A stretch of 64,000 bases of DNA from NCBI GenBank assembly GCA_028015205.1, contig CM051512.1, forward strand, positions 7,252,255 to 7,316,254. Reading direction: 5' to 3'. The notes under the pieces are model-generated. The model was not told the DNA's origin and searched no databases. It saw only the letters and a program-made list of their open reading frames with translations. The DNA is from Mytilisepta virgata (lineage: Eukaryota > Mollusca > Bivalvia > Mytilida > Mytilidae). Position numbers and translations under genes: made by a program. This document shows, one piece after another, positions 12,801 to 20,193 of the stretch. Every line of letters starts with the position of its first letter. Position 1 is the first letter of the stretch.

Positions 12801-13218
12801 AGGAATGTGACAATGCCATGACTTTACAAGAGTAAGGAATCATTGTAGTGGAACATACAGTAAGATTTTTAGTTTTATTCTTGAAAAGATTGGAATTTGG
12901 GTTTGTGATGTTTATGAAGAGGCTGCCATAGTTTGAAATCACGAGATGCAACAATTGGTAAATATTTCTTTGATTTTACTCTTCCTAGCATGCCAGATCA
13001 TGACAAACTTGATGAAACATTAAATGATTGATTTAAACAGAAAAGAAACTTACAAAATACCAGAATGTTAAATATTTAAATTTCCCAGCAAATCCTTTAT
13101 AACTGAGAAGTCCACCACCATTTTCATCTTTAACATAAAGCTGGTTATATATAAAAGACCCGGAAATTACAGAAAAAGTTGTGAAATGATATATCTTTGT
13201 GAATAATTGAGGAATCAT
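6873..13218 (-). CDS. AIG1: AIG1/ADTRP-family integral membrane hydrolase
   Basis: Five exons on the minus strand: 13218-13054, 12071-11925, 9549-9448, 8656-8541 and 7032-6873. All have GT-AG borders and compatible phases (0, 0, 0, 2), giving 229 aa; ADTRP and AIG1 are 230-245 aa. The family are multi-pass ER or plasma-membrane enzymes. AIG1 and ADTRP hydrolyse fatty-acid esters of hydroxy fatty acids, using a threonine and a histidine. Here T51 in KYLTF and H139 in MHTTILPF match them. Other family blocks are FPVGM, the [11 protein letters not shown] stretch, [16 protein letters not shown] and YLLGEAIN. Strongly hydrophobic segments predict several membrane spans. The start at 13218 (MIPQLF) was chosen because an N-terminal membrane span follows; an in-frame ATG at 13260 is possible. 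A SINE and a TTAA-bounded MITE sit in intron 4, a foldback in intron 1, and a 189-codon orphan frame in intron 2. Confidence 0.92.
7083..7408 (-). mobile_element. tRNA-derived SINE (family 1) with 13-bp target duplication
   Basis: On the minus strand the element begins ACTGCCTCGGTGGTCTCATG, with a pol III A-box-like GGTAGCGTGC and B box GTTCGATCCC. It ends at the shared 3' motif TTAAACAAT and an (ATCC)n tail. It is flanked by identical 13-bp repeats ACTGGTACATTAT at 7070-7082 and 7409-7421, proof of retrotransposition. It lies in AIG1 intron 4, only about 50 bp upstream of the last exon's acceptor. Confidence 0.9.
7738..7786. repeat. Solo arm related to the 10145 foldback
   Basis: The stretch GGTGTCTGAGATTTTTCC followed by CTTGCACTTTCAC matches one arm of the foldback at 10145-10292 with few changes. 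It is probably a half-element left after deletion. Confidence 0.5.
7861..8305. mobile_element. TTAA-bounded MITE, copy A
   Basis: The ends are inverted: TTAAGGATTCTCGCTGGTC at the left and GACCAGCGATCATCCTTAA at the right. The roughly 400-bp body is closely similar to copy B at 56055-56454, including AGCACATGAACCTATATT near the right. Copy A contains a small internal duplication (CAGATTTTC twice near 7898-7945). It has no coding capacity. The TTAA boundaries recall piggyBac-type target sites, but the superfamily is not proven. Confidence 0.75.
8966..9048. repeat. Fragment of a dispersed repeat
   Basis: TACTGTAAATTCAGA followed by CATTTATTATTGAGATTTTG closely resembles 54026-54080 in HACD intron 3. 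I recognise this as a type of sequence frequent in mussel DNA, but family membership is from memory. It lies in AIG1 intron 3. Confidence 0.4.
9865..10434 (-). other. Orphan 189-codon open frame in AIG1 intron 2
   Basis: An ATG-started frame on the same strand as AIG1. I recognise no domain. It has one hydrophobic segment ([16 protein letters not shown]) and otherwise a polar composition. The frame runs straight through the foldback element at 10145-10292, so the middle third is transposon sequence. It is most likely a chance frame, although its length is unusual in DNA this AT-rich. Confidence 0.12.
10145..10292. mobile_element. Near-perfect foldback element
   Basis: The left arm starts ACACCGGTGTTAAGTGCAAG and the right arm ends TTGCACTTTCACCGGTGTTA. 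The arms pair over about 65 bp (including GGTCTCCAAC with GTTGGAGACC) around a loop of about 15 bp. The ends carry their own palindrome, ACACCGGTGT. It is a hairpin-type MITE within AIG1 intron 2. Confidence 0.85.
10440..10770. repeat. Dispersed repeat of a type I associate with Mytilus
   Basis: The block around TAACCCTGCCGCATTTTTGC, continuing through a TTTGTTAGTCTTGCATG stretch to GACCAGCTGTGACG and GAAGACCCATTGGTAGCC, matches my memory of an abundant mussel interspersed repeat. Nothing within the window duplicates it, so this call is recognition rather than internal evidence. Confidence 0.4.
10800..11330 (+). pseudogene. Decayed coiled-coil ORF, probably transposon-derived
   Basis: With a few stops and frameshifts the plus strand reads as a lysine- and glutamate-rich coiled coil (for example [18 protein letters not shown], then RKEI, stop, QLLELQEKT). 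A frame at 11145-11330 follows and contains [21 protein letters not shown] later piece in another frame reads VMESHGQ. The pattern suggests a dead ORF1-like or phage-integrase-type repeat gene of a mobile element. It lies in AIG1 intron 2 on the opposite strand. Confidence 0.35.
12352..12518. mobile_element. Long foldback element
   Basis: GGGGATAACTGTATTGTATT at the left is exactly complementary to the right end, TACAATACAGTTATCCCC. Pairing continues through TGGTTTTACCATCGCAAAT and TTTACCTGGC to a loop of about 12 bp, so the whole element is one hairpin of about 80-bp arms. It lies in AIG1 intron 1. Confidence 0.88.
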
Positions 13219-13392
13219 ATTTTTTCTCCTCGGAATTATAGAATCAAGGGGAGATAACAATCAGCTTAAACGTCTGTAGACTTTGAACTCTTTTATCGAT
13301 TATTTAAATTTTAATCTTTTGTTCGTATACATATTTAAAAATTTTGGCGGTGTTATTTCATGTGGAACTTTAAAAATAACCATACCACTCAC

Positions 13393-13524
13393 CATACACA
13401 AAAACGTGAGATATTTAAATTTCCCACCGTATCCTTGCCAACCAACTTCAATGTTGACGATGTCATAAGTCAAAGAAAAAATATGCACGATATACAATGG
13501 TAGATGATATATCAACATCTTCAT
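13393..13524 (-). CDS. AIG1: Duplicated alternative first exon of the AIG1-like gene
   Basis: This exon encodes 44 aa starting MKMLIYHLPLYIVHIF and ending [14 protein letters not shown], followed by a good donor (GTGAGT, 13392 downward) in phase 0. It has the same phase and the same core (GKFKYLTF with the catalytic threonine, T40 here) as exon 1 at 13054-13218, which it precedes by 174 bp. The two share the stretch GGGAAATTTAAATAT. Either could splice to the exon at 12071, giving 229-aa or 218-aa proteins with different N termini. The likely meaning is two promoters or mutually exclusive first exons. An upstream ATG at 13557 is in frame. Confidence 0.75.
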
Positions 13525-13559
13525 ATCAATGAGACTGTTTCGATGCAATGCATACACCT

Positions 13560-13640
13560 GCCGGGTTGTTTACGTCACGTGATTCCTAAAAATACTACGA
13601 AGGCGCGCGCGGACTAAAAATTTCGAAACAGGTGCGTTTC
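13560..13640. promoter_or_regulatory. CpG-rich patch with E-box/CRE-like motif upstream of AIG1
   Basis: TACGTCACGTGATT (13571 onward) contains CACGTG, matches GTCACGTGA of lysosomal CLEAR/TFEB-type elements, and overlaps a CRE half site. GGCGCGCGCGG follows. It is about 40-100 bp upstream of the distal AIG1 first exon, a sensible promoter position. There is no TATA box. Motif matches alone do not prove function. Confidence 0.4.
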
Positions 13641-14370
13641 GCCAGAATGAATTAGCCTTTAGAACATGTAGAATCCATTGTTAATTCTAAATCTTCTGTG
13701 AAGTTTATAAGAGATGAAACCGCTATCCACAAAACTGTTGAAAAATTGTATAAATGCAATAGAACGTGTAACGTTAACTTTGGAGCAGTATTGTGTCAGT
13801 CTGGTCACTGTGATAAACTTTCAGATAATGATTCGTACAAACATCGAAAAAGATGAACGGGAATATATTTGTAAAACTTGCCCTAACTTGACGGTTACAT
13901 CACCACTGAAATGTATAACATTGCAATCTAGCACAGGAACTGGTAGATATATAGAACATATAACACTGAATCTTGATTTGAATAGTTACCCTTACCAAAA
14001 AGCAATGTTTGTAGCAATTGAGCTTGCAGTTGGTCTGTAGCATACCTGCTGCAAGCAAATTTGTTTGCAGCTAGGAATCAAAATTATATGTTCGCAGATA
14101 TTTGCAGGTAGCCGTAACCTTCTTGCGAACATTGCTGCAATATCGCAGAAACAAAGCGGGAAATCCATACAGAATATACAGTCCGGTTTTAGATCAAAAT
14201 GCATAAAATTCAACGCAATATTACTCAAAAGATATATCACGAAGGTACTTTTTCTGAAGATGTTTCGAGAGATTCTTACTGTATTGTATCCTCTTACATG
14301 TCTTAAGCAGTCTCAGAGGCGATATCATATTTAATCTGAAAAGATCAGAATCTATTATTATTAATAGTTT
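13641..14370. other. Non-coding stretch upstream of AIG1
   Basis: Overlapping short frames on both strands (up to 108 codons, 13714-14040) show no domain. The segment is rich in short GCA/TTTGCA motifs near 14020-14150, but no clear repeat unit emerges. Confidence 0.4.
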
Positions 14371-14375
14371 GACGG

Positions 14376-14665
14376 GGTAACAGGTCAAAACGCCCCATTG
14401 TCAAAACGCCCCCGTCCAAAACGCCCCCACTTTTAAAAATGAAATTAAGTCAATACCAAAACGCCCCAACAACCAAAACGCCCCCACTTTTAAAAATGAA
14501 ATTAAGTCAATACCAAAACGCCCCCACTTTTAAAAATGAAATTAAGTCAATACCAAAACGCCCCAACCAAAACGCCCCCACTTTTAAAAATGAAATTAAG
14601 TCAATAACCAAAACGCCCCCATTTTTCGGATGAAATTAAGTCAATACCAAAACGCCCCCATTAAG
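14376..14665. repeat. Irregular 40-bp minisatellite built on AAAACGCCCC
   Basis: The decamer AAAACGCCCC occurs about ten times. The longer unit ACTTTTAAAAATGAAATTAA followed by GTCAATACC recurs at 14429, 14486, 14526 and 14580, with a divergent copy at 14621. Basic spacing is 40-41 bp, with 54-57 bp where an extra decamer block is inserted. It lies at the left edge of the MULE remnant and may be its subterminal repeat. The small ORF across it is periodicity. Confidence 0.85.
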
Positions 14666-15105
14666 AAATTTACTTAACAAGCAATTATCATGGACTTTTT
14701 TTGTGTATAATCAAAGCTTAATCACTAATTAAATTCAAATAATCAGATAAATCACATATCATTGTTGATTTAACAATCCAAGTAGAAGACTGATTGCTAC
14801 CTGATTAGGGACCTTTATTTGTCAATTGAAAGTGGTGTGAATACATAAACACTAATTAGACAAGCCAATAACAAACATAAAATCGAGATCAAAAGTTGAA
14901 GAAGCCAAACCATACTATACAATTGTAAAAACAAGAACCACACATGTTTCCATAAACAATAATAATACAAGATGACTACAAATTAGAAGTAAAAGATCAA
15001 AGTCATAGAAGCCAGGTGAGTATTTTGTTGTTTTAAAATGAAAGCTTGCAGAAGCTACAAAAAATTATATAAATTGTGCCCTGTCCAGATTTTTATCAAA
15101 TTGCA

Positions 15106-15379
15106 ATGATGTCTCGTCATAGCTGTATCTACTGTACACAGGAAGTTAGACCACGCCAGGAAGCTGTTCAGTGTGACGGGTGTGAACAGTGGCAACATCG
15201 TATATGTAACACTGGAATCCCTAGAGCTTCATACAGACTAGCAGTTAAAGGTCTTGAGACCTTGACTTGGTTATGTAGTTTATGTGAACCACGTCCCAGA
15301 TCTGAAAGTACAAGACATCAAGCAAGTTCCTCTAGCTTTTTGTATGATGTCCCGCAGACTAGCCAGAGATTATCGCGCT
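15106..15379 (+). CDS. Zinc-finger exon of a MULE-type element
   Basis: An open frame from ATG at 15106 to a donor (GTAAGT at 15380). It encodes a compact zinc-binding domain with cysteines in CIYC, CDGCEQWQHRIC and WLCSLC. The order Cys4-His-Cys3 is PHD/RING-like; such domains precede MULE transposases in molluscs. A serine/arginine-rich linker follows. It ends in phase 1, while the next recognisable transposase exon starts in phase 0, so exon(s) or sequence between them have been lost. The first catalytic aspartate region is absent. Confidence 0.6.
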
Positions 15380-15530
15380 GTAAGTTAATTTATTTATTTT
15401 ACTGTTTGTTTTGTTTTTACTTTAACTTTTTAAAAGTACATGTATATAGATGACACCACTAAACAATCTTAATTATAGATATGTGTCGTATTTATTTGAA
15501 TATATATATAATGTTTTTATGTAATTGCAG

Positions 15531-16460
15531 GTGTTGAATTCCATTGTTGTGAGCATGCCTCGTCGACCTGTGATACAGACAGCAGTTGCCGACTTCGAGA
15601 AGGGTATATGGAAAGCGTTAAAGATGGTGTTCCCTGGTGTACAAGTCCGTGGTTGCAATTTCCATTTCACTCAGGCCATTTGGCGAAAAATCCAGAAGTA
15701 TGGGCTTGCTGTAAGTATGCTGATATCATACCTTGTAATAACTTCGTTTTTCAGTATTTTAGTATTGATATTAGTTTATTAAATATATACATGATAAGTC
15801 ATTTCAAATGAAGTAAAGTAAAAAAAGCGGATACTGAAGTGAAAATCTTTAAGCAAGCCTCTACTAGTAGACTAATATTTTAATATTTCCATGGTTTGAC
15901 ATGATTTATAATTATTATTTTGTCTTTTTCAGTTTGCCTACTTTCGTCATGACTCTGTCTTCAAGTTCTGCCGAAAAGTGATGTCTCTGCCGTATCTACC
16001 AGCCACACACATAGGACCAGCTTTCGACAAACTTACGCAAGGTGTTGACGATCCTGCTGTAGCCAAGCTAGTAAAGTACATCTCCAAGACATGGATAAAC
16101 AACAGTATTTACCAGATATCATCTTGGTGTGTGTTTGGCCAACCAATCAGGACCAACAACGATGTAGAAGGGTGGCACCGCCGACTCAACAGGAAAGCTG
16201 ATGACCAGAAACCACCCTTCTACGAGTTAGTTCCACTAATGTACACAGAAGCCAGTCTTTTGCCAGTCCAGAAGAAGTTGGTGTCTGAGGGCAAGCTTTC
16301 CCGCTATCAGAGACAACAGGCCCGCACCCACCAGTCACTAATGTTCAGTCTGTGGGAGCAGTATAACCAGAAAGAGATCTCAACCACTCAGCTTCTACAG
16401 CAGTGCAGCCGTCTCAACGCTCCCGTGACTGACGGGGTTGTTTTGACTCGAATTCTTTGA
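15531..16460 (+). pseudogene. MULE transposase, C-terminal part (internally deleted)
   Basis: Two exons, 15531-15710 and 15933-16460, join in phase 0 with good GT-AG borders to give 235 aa of a Mutator-like transposase. The second catalytic Asp is in VADFEKGIWKAL, the conserved C/H block is GCNFHFTQAIWRKI, and the catalytic Glu is in NNDVEGWHRRLN. The first catalytic Asp and the usual FLYWCH-type zinc finger between the N-terminal exon and here are missing, so the copy cannot encode a complete transposase. The ORF itself is undamaged, so the deletion may be fairly recent. The terminal ACGGGGTTGTTTTGAC is an inverted echo of the GTCAAAACGCCCC units at 14383-14420, suggesting both ends of one element. 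Confidence 0.7.
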
Positions 16461-16477
16461 CGGCTATAATTATAATT

Positions 16478-16860
16478 GATATAAAATAATCTCCTCTGAA
16501 ATCGCTTGGCCAAACTGGAATGAAACTTGACTGAAAGCATCTATGGGAGGTAATTCTTTACAAAGTTTCCTCATTTCGTCCCTATCGGGTAAAAACATGG
16601 CCGCCATAGGCAATTCTTGTTTCTTATTGGTTGATTTAAAAAAAAATGTTTCTCTGGACCTGCAGGGCCAAATGGAACGAAACTTGACAGGAAACATCTG
16701 TGGGAGTTTCTTTACAAAATGTCTTTATTTCATCCCGATCGGAGTACATATATGATCACCATTCGCAGTTCTCATTGTGTCTGATTGGCTAATATCATCT
16801 GAAATCGCTTGCCCAAATGGAACGAAACCTGACAGGAAGCATATGTGGGAGGTCTATGGT
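16478..16860. repeat. Dispersed roughly 155-bp repeat, 2.5 tandem copies
   Basis: The block CTCCTCTGAAATCGCTTGGC, then CAAATGGAACGAAAC, TGGGAGG and ATTGGCT motifs, recurs from 16490, near 16650 and near 16797. A further copy lies at 18486-18660, and a related unit forms STAM intron 2 (26822-29241). Apparent peptides here are frame shadows. Confidence 0.7.
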
Positions 16861-16865
16861 GGCCG

Positions 16866-16930
16866 GATGCGCCATTTCGCGTTTTCTCCTTTCACTTTCA
16901 TGCGAAATCGAGAAAGCGAAAACGTACAAA
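16866..16930. repeat. Short repeat inverted relative to 18345-18480
   Basis: The sequence TTTCGCGTTTTCTCCTTTCA followed by ATCGAGAAAGCGAAAACG is found again, inverted, at 18345-18480, where the GAAATCGAGAAA unit has expanded. The two define a 1.6-kb inverted-repeat-bracketed interval with no gene inside. Confidence 0.55.
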
Positions 16931-16989
16931 TTTTTCATAAAATTGCTTGCGGTTTTAAGCGGTTGAAAGATAAAATCTAAGCAATTTCC

Positions 16990-18344
16990 CATCTTTTAAA
17001 AATAGATTTTGTAGCAATTTAATCAATGTTGCGTCAAGTTGTAATATAAGGACGGGATTTTTTTTTAATTACCGCAGGTAAAAAAGTCAACTTTACAGAC
17101 GATATCGATGGAATTACATGAGGGCTATTATTAATTCCACGGTTTTACTCAGTAATCTAAAGTAAAGTTTATTTATTCTAAAATCCTATTCTTGTTAAAA
17201 TTATTATCTTTGCTCAGAAACTGCTGCAAACTAAATTCTACCAAAAAGCAGGAAAATTCGGAATTTGCATGTCATTGATAAGAAAGAGAAGTTATCCGAC
17301 CTTTACCACCAAACAATAACTGAAAAGGCAAAAGAGGTGTGTAATTGTTTCATTAGATTATAATGGAACCAGAATAAAAGTAAATAGTGGCTTCGGATTT
17401 TCCAAATTCTGCTTGTTTAACAGGCTTGTTTTTTGGATTTGTTATAAGTTTTGATACTGACATTACCGTGTGAATTGATGCAGATAGAAAGGTCAGTATA
17501 TTTTTGTGGTATAATAAAAGTCTTGAAAATGTAAATGTTTCATTATATTTGTTTTGAGTTTGTTTACTTTATGTCATGAGTAGATAAACACTTGAAGCTA
17601 TTACTCTTAACTAACTACTGCTTATAGCTATGTTACTCGTTTACAAAATATGAGAAGGCATAGTAGAGTAGAATGATTAAAATAATACAAGTAAAGATGC
17701 TAACTACATTATCAATTAGAGTCTAATTGGATGTTATTCGCGCGCGTTAATATTGACTCTAGTAAAGGAAAAGCTTTTGTTGAAAAATTGCTACAATAAT
17801 ATTGATGAAGTTCACTTTAAAGTTTAACTAATTATTATCGTTTAGTGGTGGATCGAAAAGGGGGTTACAGGGGTTGGAACCCCTCCTATTGTTGGCAGAA
17901 ATACTTCTTAAATTTTATGCAGCATTTGTGCAAAAAATGAAAAATTTTAGCATGGCACCCCCGTTTTTATTGGATAGACCCGACCTAGTCTATTACGGTA
18001 TTAATACTTGATATTTACATGATACCAAAAATCCAACAGCTTCTGCTTTGATAACTTTTCATACATTTTCGTGTTATTGAAGTTTGAATGTACATCATTT
18101 TGGATGTCACCGTGTTCCATCTGAAGTAAACAAATCTCTTAGTGCTTCATTGATAAAATTGGTAATCCCCCGATTTTTCAGATTTAAACGGGTCTAGAAC
18201 TTCAGTTTGCTATAACAAAATTTTTTTCTCAAACGAATAAATATTACACAAATGACTTTGTAAACAAGTCGCTAACTTTCTATCTTCCGCTATGAATATT
18301 ATATCTAAAATGTGCACAATAATATTCAGTACATTTTCACACGC
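16990..18344. other. Non-coding interval between inverted repeats
   Basis: No open frame of note and no protein resemblance. Contains a short palindromic patch near 17860-17885 (GGGGTT...AACCCC). Otherwise nothing recognised. Confidence 0.4.
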
Positions 18345-18354
18345 GTTTTTGCTT

Positions 18355-18455
18355 TCTTGATTTCTCTATTTCGCGTTTTCACTTTCTCGATTTCCCGATT
18401 TCCCGATCTCCCGATTTCTCAATTTCTCGATTTCGCTTTCTCGATTTTGCGTTTG
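18355..18455. repeat. Short tandem repeat (TTTCTCGA)n and variants
   Basis: About a dozen imperfect 7-8-bp units such as TTTCCCGA, TTTCTCGA and TCTCCCGA in a row, an expanded version of the small repeat at 16866-16930. Confidence 0.8.
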
Positions 18456-18654
18456 CAAAGTGAAAGGAGAAAACGCAAATAGATGTCCTTCATAAAGTTT
18501 CCTCCTTTTGTCCCGATCGGAAAACAAATATGGCAGGCATGAGTAATTCTTGTTTCTGATTGGCTGATAGAAAAAAATCTCCTCTGAAGTCATTTGGCCA
18601 AATGGAACGAAACTTGACAGAAAACATCTAATTGGGAGGTTTTTTATAAACTTT

Positions 18655-19175
18655 CCTCATCGTGTGTCGTGTAAAATTGGGATCCTTGTTGTAGACTGTA
18701 TTGGTTTTCTTTGGTCTGTGTCATGTAGAATTGGAATCCGTGTTGTAGACTGTATTAGTGTCCTATGATCAGTATGCCATGTGGAATGGGGATCCGTGTG
18801 CAGACTGTATTAGTGTTTACATGGTCTGTGTGTCATGTAGAATTGGAATCCGTGATTTAGACTGTTTTATCTATCGTCTCTGTGTCGTGTGGAATTGGTA
18901 TCCATGGTGTAGACTGTTATTAGTTTCCGTGATCTGTGTGTCCGTGGAGCAGACTGTATTAGTTTCCATGTAGATTTGGGATGTGTCATTTAGAATCAGG
19001 ATCCGTGTTCCAGATTTTATTAGTTTTCTATGGTCTGTGTGTCATGTAAAATTGGGATCCATATTGTAGACTGTATTAGTTTGTCTATATATATAGTCTG
19101 TATGTAATGTAGAATTGGGATCCGTATTGTAGACTGTATTAGTTTTCTTTCATCTATGTCATGTAGATGTAGACT
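18655..19175. repeat. Degenerate roughly 55-bp minisatellite, 9-10 copies
   Basis: The unit contains GTCATGTAGAATTGGGATCC, then GTGTTGTAGACTGTATTAG and TTTTCTATG. The landmark TAGACTGTATT falls at about 18692, 18746, 18802, 18858, 18909, 18950, 19012, 19067 and 19130, with spacing 40-63 bp. Heavily diverged, so older than the 39-bp satellites. Confidence 0.8.
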
Positions 19176-20040
19176 ATAGGGAGAGTTACAAAGACTTTAT
19201 ATGTACTACTGCATCCGATGGTACCACAGGCACGTCTCCGTCAAGACAGGGAAGTTAGTAATTGGAAAATTAAAATCGACCCTTTTATCATACACTTCAT
19301 TAAGTATCTCCCCATTTTCGATACTCATAGTAAGGTATTAAAAGGAACAGCATTTCCTATTAGCTTTGTTCAGATGTAGCTCTTTTGGATAAATGTTTTT
19401 TTTTCATATTTAAGAAAATCGTGGTTATCAGCAGAGAGTACATCATGAAGATTCCTTCAGTTGTTTTTCTTTTTGATAAATGTCTTTTGATACAGTTTTG
19501 ATGAACTGAATGTGCACATTTTGTTGACATGGTTGACTTTACAACTGATCAGTGATGATCGATGCCAACCCAATAATGCAAAATGTTGAAGAGCACGATT
19601 TAAGAGGTAAAATGACCAAAACAAGTCAAAACAATCTTAGGAGGAAGTTATACATCAGGAATGTGTTCTCCAGTTTCCACAAAATATAATGATTTTACAA
19701 CTGTAATTATATTTTAATTATCGATATACGGCCACATGAGCAGGCAATAGATAATTAAGACATATATTCAGGAGGCAAATAAGGTGCAGCACGTTAAAAA
19801 TCCGAATTAATTTTTTTTCACTACTATTACTCCCCGGGGATCAGTTCTTGCTTTTAGCTTTAAACTAATATTTAAACCTGCTTGTTGCAGGTTTAATTTG
19901 AAACAGGTTTTAGGCTGTTTGATACCAGGTTTAAACCAAGTTTATTTAAAAACGTTTTCCTGAAACAGTATTCTTGTTCAAGATTTCGTGATCTTTTTTA
20001 AACTTTCCGCCTCGTAAGTTTATGAGTCACATGCTCTGCT
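19176..20040. other. Intergenic flank upstream of STAM
   Basis: No coding signal. Near 19858-19955 there are repeated AGGTTTAA/TTTAAACC motifs forming small inverted repeats. Otherwise unremarkable. Confidence 0.4.
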
Positions 20041-20049
20041 ACTCAACAC

Positions 20050-20193
20050 CACGTGAAATTATTACCCGGAAGAAAACATGATGTCATATAAATGCGCGTG
20101 CGCAACGGCATTTCCAAATCACATTTCCGGTTTATTATTATGACAGAAAAACATTGAGACATTGAAGAAATTGGAAGGATATAATAATTAACA
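20050..20193 (+). promoter_or_regulatory. STAM promoter region, TATA-less with NRF1 and ETS motifs
   Basis: Immediately upstream of the STAM ATG. TGCGCGTGCGCA at 20093-20104 matches the NRF1 consensus with one change. CCGGAAG at 20066-20072 and the reverse ETS core TTCCGG at 20125-20130 flank it, and CACGTG lies at about 20049-20054. No TATA box is placed for initiation. This is the layout of a housekeeping promoter, fitting an endosomal-sorting gene. The transcription start is not visible. Confidence 0.5.

Noticed and set aside
14439..14633. 64-codon frame with repeated residues
   Set aside because: Periodicity of the AAAACGCCCC minisatellite.
15521..15782. MULE frame extended past 15710
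   Set aside because: Homology to MULE stops exactly at a donor site and resumes at 15933 in phase 0; the extension is intron.
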